Shown one piece after another: positions 1 through 5,572 of a DNA stretch of 5,821 nucleotides. Source of the DNA: Candidatus Bathyarchaeota archaeon (GTDB lineage Archaea > Thermoproteota > Bathyarchaeia > RBG-16-48-13 > GCA-020355125); the NCBI GenBank assembly GCA_030617005.1, contig JAUWWH010000068.1, positions 1 to 5,821 on the forward strand, in the 5' to 3' direction. Within the stretch, counting starts at the first letter, position 1. Every line of letters begins with the position of its first letter. Below the pieces are notes generated by a model, which was not told the origin of the DNA, made no database searches, and worked only from the letters and a program-made list of their open reading frames with translations. The position numbers and the translations under genes are program-made.

Positions 1-371
1 ATCTAATTATAGATGGAGGGTATATTCCTGTTATCTCACCTATTGCTTTAAGCGAAGAATTTGAACCCTTGAATGTAGATGATGATAGAATGGCGGCTTA
101 TATCTCCGGTTTCCTTAAAGCGGATAAACTAATCCTTATGACTGATGTTGAAGGTTTATACTTAGATGAAACATTAATTACGAAGTTATCTGTTTTAGAG
201 GCTAAGGAAATTCTTCATAAAATTGGTCCTGGGATGATTACAAAAGTCTATGCTGCTATGGAAGCTCTGAATATGGGTGTTAAAGAAGTAATTATAACTT
301 CGGGTCAATCAAGTAAACCTATTTCTTCAGCTATTGAACATAAACAGGGAACTGTGATTAGTTATGAATGA
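1..371 (+). CDS. lysZ: LysZ, [LysW]-aminoadipate/[LysW]-glutamate kinase, C-terminal part
   Basis: This is the C-terminal 122 codons of an amino-acid kinase; the gene enters from the left edge, read from base 3, and ends at TGA 369-371. LysZ phosphorylates the side-chain carboxylate of alpha-aminoadipate (or glutamate) attached to the carrier protein LysW, using ATP, in the cytoplasm. In the fragment I see the substrate/nucleotide segment LNVDDDRMAAYISGFLKAD (fragment residues 23-41), the ATP-site strand LILMTDVEGLY (43-53), and GPGMITKV (75-82), whose lysine (81) matches the conserved phosphate-binding lysine of the acetylglutamate kinase family. ArgB shares this fold. LysZ is preferred because NVDxDRMAA and the immediately following lysJ and lysK are typical of the carrier-protein pathway. 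Family members are about 260 residues, so roughly half is missing. The stop overlaps the lysJ start by 8 bp, suggesting coupled translation. Whether it serves lysine, arginine or both cannot be told from this fragment. Confidence 0.88.
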   Translation, partial: LIIDGGYIPVISPIALSEEFEPLNVDDDRMAAYISGFLKADKLILMTDVEGLYLDETLITKLSVLEAKEILHKIGPGMITKVYAAMEALNMGVKEVIITSGQSSKPISSAIEHKQGTVISYE

Positions 372-1563
372 AAAAGAAATAATTGATATTGAACAGAAAT
401 ACATGGCGAATGTTTACGCTAAGAAATCTCTTATGCTTGTAAGGGGTAAAGGCGCCCTTGTATGGGATATTAATGATCAAGAATATATCGACTGTATGGC
501 GGGTTATGGTGTTTGTATTGTAGGTCATTGCCATCCTCAAGTTGTTAAAGCTATACAAAAACAAGCTGAACTGTTAATCTCTGCCCATGGCTCAATATAT
601 AATGAGGCTAGATCCCGCTTCCTGAAGAAGTTGATTAGTATTACTCCTAAGGGTTTAAATCAGGCATTTTTATCCAATAGTGGCGCAGAATCTATAGAAT
701 GTGCTATAAAACTTGCACGTAAATATACTGGGAAAACTGATATTATTGCGTTTGTAGGTGGCTACCATGGTAAGACCATGGGCGCACTCTCAGCAACATG
801 GAAAAAGAAATACCGTGAACCCTTTTTACCTTTAGTTCCAGGTTTTATTCATGTCCCTTTTGGGAAATCTAATGGCGTAAAAAACGCTATAACTGAAAAA
901 ACTGCCGCTATCTTAGTAGAACCAATTCAGGGTGAGAGGGGGATTATCCTGCCCCCTCCTAACTTTCTAAAGGAGCTCAGGGAAATTTGTGATAGTGCAG
1001 ACATCCTCCTCATCATTGATGAGGTTCAATCAGGGTTTGGTCGAACAGGTAAGTTCTTCGCATGTGACCACTTCAGTGTTGTACCTGATATAATGTGTCT
1101 TGCGAAATCTGTCGCAGGGGGAGTTCCTATGGGAGTAACTGTTTCTACTCAAGATATCATGTCCGCTTTTACTCTAGGAAATCACTCTAACACCTTTGGA
1201 GGTAATCCGCTTGCTTGTGCTGCTGCTTCTGCGGCTATAGATGTGCTTATAGAAGAGAGACTTCCTGAAAGAGCTGCATCTTTAGGGAGATACTTCATGG
1301 ATAGGCTAGAAGAATTACGCGAGAAATATAGACTCATTCGAGAAGTTCGAGGATTAGGTCTTATGATTGGAATGCAACTACGCTTCGATATATTAAATAT
1401 TCTCCAAAACTCTCTAAAGAGGAATGTCTTACTTCTTGATGCTGGGAGAACAGTTATCAGATTTCTACCACCACTAGTCATCACAAAGGAGCAACTCGAT
1501 AGAGTAGTTAACGTCTTGGATAATGTTATTGGAGAAGAGGAAAGTGAAAGATTACGCAGTTAA
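364..1563 (+). CDS. lysJ: LysJ, [LysW]-aminoadipate semialdehyde/glutamate semialdehyde transaminase
   Basis: This is a complete 399-residue class III (ornithine/acetylornithine-type) PLP aminotransferase. It transfers an amino group, normally from glutamate, to the LysW-bound semialdehyde to give LysW-lysine (or LysW-ornithine). Visible motifs in order are: GYGVCIVGHCHP near residue 47; the phosphate-binding SGAE (106-109); GGYHG with the ring-stacking Tyr134-His135; the DEVQSGFGRTG segment with Asp219, which pairs with the PLP pyridine nitrogen; the Schiff-base lysine Lys248 in CLAKSVAGGVPMG; and NTFGGN with Thr277. Length is normal. ATG 364 is chosen because the following E..Y...VY segment is conserved at family N termini, and a GTGAT (354-358) lies 5 bases upstream as a possible ribosome site. 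The gene overlaps lysZ by 8 bp and lysK by up to 41 bp, indicating one operon. Acetylornithine aminotransferase (ArgD) is the nearest alternative; the neighbours argue for the carrier-protein version. Confidence 0.9.
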   Translation: MNEKEIIDIEQKYMANVYAKKSLMLVRGKGALVWDINDQEYIDCMAGYGVCIVGHCHPQVVKAIQKQAELLISAHGSIYNEARSRFLKKLISITPKGLNQAFLSNSGAESIECAIKLARKYTGKTDIIAFVGGYHGKTMGALSATWKKKYREPFLPLVPGFIHVPFGKSNGVKNAITEKTAAILVEPIQGERGIILPPPNFLKELREICDSADILLIIDEVQSGFGRTGKFFACDHFSVVPDIMCLAKSVAGGVPMGVTVSTQDIMSAFTLGNHSNTFGGNPLACAAASAAIDVLIEERLPERAASLGRYFMDRLEELREKYRLIREVRGLGLMIGMQLRFDILNILQNSLKRNVLLLDAGRTVIRFLPPLVITKEQLDRVVNVLDNVIGEEESERLRS

Positions 1564-2659
1564 CCTCCTAACACGACTAGTACGGATTTATAGTCCTACA
1601 GGTAACGCGGATGAAATTTCTAATCTCTTGGTCAGTGAGATGCGGTCACTAGGTTTTCGATCTTGGAAGGACGAAGTCGGGAACGCTATTGGCGAGTTTG
1701 GAACAGGTAACCCAACAATACTTCTTTGTGGACACATGGATACTGTTCCAGGGGAAATTCCATTCAGGCTTGAAGGAAATAAACTCTTTGGTAGGGGTGC
1801 AGTTGACGCTAAATCTGCGTTAGCGGCGATGATTGTGGCTTCCTCAATTCTTCTCAAAGAAGGTTTTCCTGGAAAAATAATAGTAATCGGTGCCATAGAT
1901 GAGGAAGGTAAAGGTAAAGGCGTACTAAATATTATTAAAACAAAGTTTCCTGCTGACTATGCAATCTTTGGGGAGCCAAGTGGTGTTGATCAAATCACGA
2001 TTGCCTATAAGGGTAGTCTTCACTTGAAGATGACCTGTGAGACTATGTCTGGTCATTCCGCTGCACCTTGGCTCTTCGAGAACGCTATTGAAAAGGGTTT
2101 CAAAGTATGGAATCTCCTTCAAAATATCCATTTTAATCAAGAGAAACCTCACAGTAAGTTCTACTCCATAACGTCCTGCTTGACTGGGATTCGAGGTGGT
2201 GGCATCTCTTCAAAAGTTCCTTCCAAGTGTGAGCTTACACTTAACTTCAGGATTCCGCCCTCAATATCATCAATGATGTTATTTAAAGAGATTGAGAAGG
2301 TCGTAAAAAAGTATACTAATAACCTTAAAAGTGTAATTATCGATCTAGAGATTGAGGATATTTGTGAACCCTTTGAGACCGATAAGCATTCTATTCTTGT
2401 TAATGCTCTCAATTGGGGGATTCGTAAGGTTCGGCGGAAGACTGCAACATTACTACGAAAGACAGGTACAGGGGACATGAATTTATTCGGGAGATCTATG
2501 AGTATTCCCGTGGTGACCTACGGTGCAGGGGATGCCAGATTAGATCATACTCAATACGAATATGTAAATATTGATGAATACATTGACAGTATTCAAATTT
2601 ACTGCGAGAGTTTAAGGAAGTTATCCGAATTCCATAAACGATTGAAAGATAAAAGATAG
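1523..2659 (+). CDS. lysK: LysK, [LysW]-lysine/[LysW]-ornithine hydrolase
   Basis: This is a complete M20-family metallohydrolase (378 residues from ATG 1523) that releases free lysine, or ornithine, from the LysW carrier in the last pathway step. It carries the two-metal site of ArgE/DapE-type enzymes: GHMDT with His71 and Asp73; GRGAVDAKS with the bridging Asp95; GAIDEEGKG with Glu127-Glu128; FGEPSG with Glu151; SGHSA at 177-181 in the lid/dimerisation domain; and LDHTQYEYV with His342. The KTGTGDMN segment (313-320) is of the type seen in LysK proteins. ATG 1523 is the first ATG in frame but has no clear ribosome site. GTG 1544 is a strong alternative: it follows the purine-rich GGAGAAGAGG (1531-1540), would shorten the protein by 7 residues, and would reduce the lysJ overlap from 41 to 20 bp. 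A bare ArgE or DapE is less likely given the adjacent lysZ and lysJ. It is the last gene of the operon. Confidence 0.9.
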   Translation: MLLEKRKVKDYAVNLLTRLVRIYSPTGNADEISNLLVSEMRSLGFRSWKDEVGNAIGEFGTGNPTILLCGHMDTVPGEIPFRLEGNKLFGRGAVDAKSALAAMIVASSILLKEGFPGKIIVIGAIDEEGKGKGVLNIIKTKFPADYAIFGEPSGVDQITIAYKGSLHLKMTCETMSGHSAAPWLFENAIEKGFKVWNLLQNIHFNQEKPHSKFYSITSCLTGIRGGGISSKVPSKCELTLNFRIPPSISSMMLFKEIEKVVKKYTNNLKSVIIDLEIEDICEPFETDKHSILVNALNWGIRKVRRKTATLLRKTGTGDMNLFGRSMSIPVVTYGAGDARLDHTQYEYVNIDEYIDSIQIYCESLRKLSEFHKRLKDKR

Positions 2660-2925
2660 CACTTTACTTCTTTCGTTCATATAATATATAATAAGTATCT
2701 TCCCGATTACTCTTTTCTTTATAATAACATAATTCTATGAACAATACTATCATGAATAATGAAGATTGACTTAATTCGTTCAATAGTAGTGAAGATAAAT
2801 TAGGAATAATTGAGAGTAATAATAAGTGTGTAGCGCGTATTGAAATATGCTTGTGACTTCATAATATAGAACTTAGACCTGCATCAAGATTCAATTCACA
2901 CCCTTTCTTATCACAATAAATGAAG
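2660..2925. other. Convergent spacer between lysK and the LarA-like gene
   Basis: This 266-bp AT-rich spacer separates two genes that point at each other. I see no reading frame, tRNA or known RNA in it. Apart from T-rich tracts near its lysK end, the only structure is a small imperfect hairpin at 2835-2850: GCGTAT and ATATGC pair with one G-T wobble around a TGAA loop. It is too weak to name and could be chance. Confidence 0.6.
2665..2720 (+). terminator. Possible T-rich terminator region of the lysZJK operon
   Basis: Pyrimidine/T-rich tracts lie soon after the lysK stop, at about 2665-2677 (ACTTCTTTCGTTC) and at 2711-2720 (TCTTTTCTTT). Archaeal transcription commonly stops at T-rich tracts without a hairpin, so these are plausible 3' ends for the operon. 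There is no strong hairpin and no uninterrupted long T run, so the call is tentative. Confidence 0.3.
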
Positions 2926-4194
2926 TTAAACATAGGGCATAATGTAAGGTCCTTCTGGTATTACCAAAATCCTCGGTTTATCTGTTAAAACCATTTCTCT
3001 TGCCGAATCCAGTGCTTCTTCAAGTGAGAAGACTTGACTCATCATCATTTTCTCTATTATGTTCCGCTTTACACCATCTGTAACTATTATCACATTTGTT
3101 TGGGTTAATATTCCTGCTAGAATCTGCGCTTGCCATTGATCAACAATAGGTTCCTTTTCCTTAATTTCTTTCAATACTTCTCTTGGACTAGTTGCTTTTT
3201 GCATCAGTCTCATAAAATCCTTGTGTCCTCCTAATCCATCTCTACACTTCGAAACCATAATAATAACTCCTTTCCCCTTCACTACGTTACTTGCTGTAGC
3301 TATACCTTTAACTGATTGGTATAGGTCTCTATCTAAGGGGTAACCTCCATTAGATACTATTACGATATCCGCGGAACCATGTAATTTCACTTTCCCGTAG
3401 GTATTTACAAAGTTTACAGCTTGTTCATGAGCTTCATGTGGATCTCCTGCAAATATGTGAGTAGTTTCCCCTTTGTTATTTATTGAAACATTGATAATGA
3501 ATGGTAAGTTAATAAAATTCATGAATTCCATCATATCATGGTGTATTGGATTTCCTTTCATTTTTCCATAAGAAGCATATGGATCTTTTATCATATTATA
3601 CGAGTGATTGTTAAGGATAGCTTCTTTTCCAGCTATAGCTGGAAGAATAGTTTTCCTTCCTCCACTAAACCCGGCGAAAAAATGAGGTTCGACTAATCCG
3701 ATACCTAATACAAAATCACTTTTCACTGCTATTTTATTTAATATCCCTGGTGTTCCATAAGATGTTTTTTTCTTTAGATCAATCAATTGTCTTTCGTCAG
3801 TTGCTGAGTGATTAGTGATATTATATTTCTCAACTATATCTTTCCCTAGTGACTCCATCTTTTCTTTTTTAGACATACCCCTATGAAGACCATTACCGAT
3901 CAATATTTCTATTTTTTTGGGTTTACAAGACTCTAATTCTTGTAAAATAGGGGGCAGAATTTCCTTCGTAGGACAACCTCTAGTTTCATCTGGTGTTATC
4001 ACACAAATCTTCTTTCCTTTACCTAAAAGGAGATGTAAGGGTTCAGAATTGAGGGGTCTTTTCAGACTTTGTTTTACAGTTTTTTTTAAATCCCTTAGAG
4101 CTTCTACTGGTTGAGAAATTGCTACTTCTAAAAATTCAATAGGAATCTCCGTTTGTAGAAAACTCTTTCCATATGGTACATTTACTAACATCAT
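2926..4194 (-). CDS. larA: LarA-family nickel-pincer racemase/epimerase
   Basis: This is a complete 422-residue LarA-fold protein, close to the length of lactate racemase (about 424). LarA enzymes racemise or epimerise 2-hydroxy acids by hydride transfer to a nickel pincer nucleotide bound to a lysine. Residues matching Lactobacillus plantarum LarA are all visible: Arg72 in PDETRGCPT (for Arg75); His104 in GNGLHRG (His108); His171 and Lys181, ten apart, in VEPHFFAGFSGGRK (His174 and Lys184, the lysine that carries the cofactor); His197 in LNNHSYN (His200); Tyr292, Gln293 and Lys296 in LYQSVKG (Tyr294, Gln295, Lys298); and Trp354 in DQWQAQ (Trp358). The fold and cofactor use are therefore well supported. 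The substrate is not, because relatives act on lactate, malate, phenyllactate, sugar acids and others. No larB, larC or larE gene for making the cofactor lies in the window. Two ATGs are adjacent (4194 and 4191). No Shine-Dalgarno precedes them, fitting a leaderless mRNA. Transcription converges on lysK. Confidence 0.88.
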   Translation of the reverse strand: MMLVNVPYGKSFLQTEIPIEFLEVAISQPVEALRDLKKTVKQSLKRPLNSEPLHLLLGKGKKICVITPDETRGCPTKEILPPILQELESCKPKKIEILIGNGLHRGMSKKEKMESLGKDIVEKYNITNHSATDERQLIDLKKKTSYGTPGILNKIAVKSDFVLGIGLVEPHFFAGFSGGRKTILPAIAGKEAILNNHSYNMIKDPYASYGKMKGNPIHHDMMEFMNFINLPFIINVSINNKGETTHIFAGDPHEAHEQAVNFVNTYGKVKLHGSADIVIVSNGGYPLDRDLYQSVKGIATASNVVKGKGVIIMVSKCRDGLGGHKDFMRLMQKATSPREVLKEIKEKEPIVDQWQAQILAGILTQTNVIIVTDGVKRNIIEKMMMSQVFSLEEALDSAREMVLTDKPRILVIPEGPYIMPYV

Positions 4195-4214
4195 TATTCT
4201 GTGTTTCTTTATGT

Positions 4215-4226
4215 AAATTTAAATTT
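4215..4226 (-). promoter_or_regulatory. Probable TATA box of the LarA-like gene
   Basis: The perfect palindrome AAATTTAAATTT is centred about 26 bp upstream of the ATG at 4194. Archaeal TATA boxes sit about 25-27 bp before the transcription start, which would put the start at or next to the ATG. That fits the absence of a ribosome binding site and suggests a leaderless transcript. Being symmetric and AT-only, the box could also be chance in this AT-rich stretch. Confidence 0.5.
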
Positions 4227-4284
4227 GTATTAATAATCAACCTTGTTGAAATTATTCATATTCTTTATCATTAAAACATTTTTA

Positions 4285-4299
4285 GGAGTATATACCTCC
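4285..4299. promoter_or_regulatory. GGAG-TATATAC-CTCC dyad, possible operator
   Basis: GGAG (4285-4288) and CTCC (4296-4299) form inverted arms around TATATAC; the TATATA core is itself self-complementary. It is the most GC-containing small element in its surroundings. It lies about 90-105 bp upstream of the larA ATG and just before a + strand TATA-like site (CTATAAAATA, near 4304-4313). Its position would suit a regulator site for either direction. I recognise no regulator with this consensus. Confidence 0.25.
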
Positions 4300-4493
4300 A
4301 ATCTATAAAATAGAATGATTTGGTGAGTGTAAACTAAATATAGCGATTTAAAAATTATTAAATGAATTAAAAGATGACGTGTATTTTATTCAGGAACATT
4401 ATCTAAAGTTCAGATTTATAATACTTGACTTTGCAACAATATTACAATCAATTTTGAGACATACCCAGAAGAGTTTTTTTTAATATGATGACT

Positions 4494-4514
4494 TCCTTCA
4501 TTAAGAATGAAGGA
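4494..4514. repeat. Perfect 9-bp inverted repeat with AAG loop
   Basis: TCCTTCATT (4494-4502) and AATGAAGGA (4506-4514) are exact reverse complements separated by AAG, giving a tight 9-bp hairpin in RNA or DNA. It lies just after a T8 run (4474-4481) on the + strand. There is no T run directly after it on either strand, so it is not a classical intrinsic terminator. It may be part of a structured transcript or a protein site. Two weaker hairpins follow at 4577-4597 (7 bp) and 4617-4640 (6 bp). Confidence 0.5.
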
Positions 4515-4730
4515 TTTAAGATAATAAAAATATCTAATGGAGAGCGCCTTAACCCACTTTTAGGGATGTTAAAGAAAATAGAAATCTATGTTCTATTCTA
4601 CCACCTTTGATGAGTCACTAATGTACAAAAAACTATTAGTTCTATGTCCCAGTCTAAATATACTAACTGGTGAATTGCATCATTAAAAAAATAATATCAC
4701 TCCTATGTATCATTTTTTTTAACTATTTAT

Positions 4731-4740
4731 TTTATATAAA
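4731..4740 (+). promoter_or_regulatory. TATA box upstream of the UbiA-like gene
   Basis: TTTATATAAA matches the archaeal TATA-box consensus closely and is the best such site in the window. A start of transcription near 4760-4765 would give a leader of roughly 50-70 nt before the UbiA-like coding region. A second, weaker site (CTTTAAAATA, 4781-4790) would start transcription near 4811 and leave only a short leader. Which one is used cannot be decided from sequence. Confidence 0.5.
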
Positions 4741-4831
4741 CATAGCCATGATCTTTATTATCTCCTCATTATTAATAGACCTTTAAAATAGAACATAAAG
4801 GGTTGCGTTTTCTCTGAATTTAAGAGAATAT

Positions 4832-5458
4832 TTGCGTCTTCTCCATTTACCGACTACATCCTGTATCTTGGCTTTTGCTATAATGGGTAGTGTCTCTGCT
4901 CCTATTATTTATTTAGATAGGCTCCTCTTACTTCTTTTACAGCTTTTCATGGTTGGCGGAGTATCTGCTAACTTCTTCGATGAGATTCAGGGAAGACCTT
5001 GGCATACAACAATTCCTGAGACACATCTTTGGATTGTTAGTTTCTCATCTCTTTTTATTTCAAATCTAATTGGAATATATCTGACTTTGAATGGTGCCCG
5101 GTTTTTCTGGTTTTTTTCTCTAGTATGGAGTTTCTTTGCTATCACGTACGATCTTGAGCTCTTTAATGGATTCTTTCACAATACCCCCTCTTTAGCTTTG
5201 AGTTGGGGTTTTGTTTGTTTGGGTAATTACTATCTTCAAAGCCTAAAAATCACTCCACAAATCTTAATCATTTCGCTTGTTAATGGTTGTATAGCAGGAT
5301 ATGGTAGAGAACTATACGAAGTAGCTAAACAATATAGTAAAGATAACGACCCATTCTCCTCTGAAGAAAGCCAATTTGCATGGATATTGTTGCAACGACA
5401 GATCATAATAATAAATATTATTGCTCTAGCTATGTTAACATACAGACTTTTAATTTAA
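4832..5458 (+). CDS. UbiA-like integral membrane protein, atypical
   Basis: This is a hydrophobic 208-residue protein with about seven predicted membrane segments (roughly residues 10-26, 30-47, 66-86, 90-106, 115-135, 142-158 and 189-207). The start (YLRLLHLPTTS when read a little upstream) and the post-helix-2 motif ANFFDEIQGRPWHTTIP (46-62) resemble UbiA-superfamily prenyltransferases, where NDxxD leads into a conserved R-P. Here only Asp50 of the usual first-motif aspartates is kept, and the region where the second Asp motif should lie reads GYGRELYEVAKQYSKD (156-171) without DxxxD. The protein is also shorter than usual (about 280-300). It may be a divergent subfamily with another role, or an inactive relative. 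TTG 4832 is the only common start codon after the in-frame TAA at 4796-4798, but it cuts into the conserved N terminus; the non-standard CTG 4814 would restore LNLREYLRLL. The RadB-like gene follows 114 bp downstream on the same strand. The function is unknown. Confidence 0.6.
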   Translation: MRLLHLPTTSCILAFAIMGSVSAPIIYLDRLLLLLLQLFMVGGVSANFFDEIQGRPWHTTIPETHLWIVSFSSLFISNLIGIYLTLNGARFFWFFSLVWSFFAITYDLELFNGFFHNTPSLALSWGFVCLGNYYLQSLKITPQILIISLVNGCIAGYGRELYEVAKQYSKDNDPFSSEESQFAWILLQRQIIIINIIALAMLTYRLLI

Positions 5459-5514
5459 ACTCTCATATTGTTATGAATCCTTCATTTATCTATTAACTAA
5501 ACTAAATGCGATTA

Positions 5515-5556
5515 TTGTTGTACTTATTACTACGAAGTATCCAACAACATATTTTT
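5515..5556 (+). terminator. Stem-loop followed by T5, possible terminator or leader structure
   Basis: TTGTTGTACTT (5515-5525) pairs with AAGTA (5535-5539) and CAACAA (5542-5547), giving 11 base pairs with a two-base TC bulge and a 9-nt loop. CATA and five T (5552-5556) follow. Placed 57 bp after the UbiA-like stop and 26 bp before the RadB-like start, it could end the upstream transcript or shape the 5' leader of the next gene. Archaea rarely need hairpins for termination, so the role is uncertain. Confidence 0.35.
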
Positions 5557-5572
5557 ATTAGTAGAAAGCAGA

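Larger units (their letters stand above)
4227..4730. other. Long AT-rich noncoding stretch
   Basis: Together with its flanks (4195-4831) this is the longest gene-free stretch in the window. All frames are broken by stops and I see no coding similarity, tRNA or known RNA family. It does hold a short GC-containing dyad (4285-4299), TATA-like sites on the + strand (CTATAAAATA near 4304-4313, TTTATAAT at 4415-4422), runs of eight T at 4474-4481 and 4713-4720, a run of seven A at 4685-4691, and three simple hairpins at 4494-4514, 4577-4597 and 4617-4640. This could be two back-to-back promoters with an unrecognised small RNA between them, or decayed sequence. Confidence 0.5.

Noticed and set aside
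1182..1484. Open frame on the minus strand inside lysJ
   Set aside because: It lies opposite strongly conserved aminotransferase coding sequence and has no recognisable protein features; the same holds for the minus-strand frames inside lysK and the plus-strand frame at 3917-4114 inside the LarA-like gene.
1..1563. Reading lysZ and lysJ as argB and argD of the acetylated arginine pathway
   Set aside because: The NVDxDRMAA kinase motif and the run of kinase, transaminase and M20 hydrolase in overlapping order fit the LysW pathway better, though the families are close and a shared role in arginine synthesis is not excluded.
2885..2900. TTCAATTC, resembling a tRNA T-loop
   Set aside because: The flanking bases do not form a T stem and no acceptor, D or anticodon arm can be built around it.
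4485..4491. ATGATGA, a perfect match to the C box of archaeal C/D guide RNAs
   Set aside because: No CTGA D box follows within a normal guide-RNA length, and no D'/C' pair is visible.
4748..4786. A 12-codon ATG reading frame (MIFIISSLLIDL) just before the UbiA-like gene, in the same frame
   Set aside because: It ends at TAA 4784-4786, with a second in-frame stop at 4796-4798. The preceding TATA box would start transcription after its ATG, so a leader peptide or extended N terminus is not supported.
4195..4831. Search for a CRISPR array or tandem repeats in the long noncoding stretch
   Set aside because: No direct repeat of useful length with regular spacing is present; only short hairpins and homopolymer runs are seen.
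5473..5486. TCCTTCATT recurs here, the same 9-mer as one arm of the hairpin at 4494-4502
   Set aside because: A single 9-mer match in AT-rich spacers is weak, there is no extended similarity around it, and it does not suggest a repeat family.
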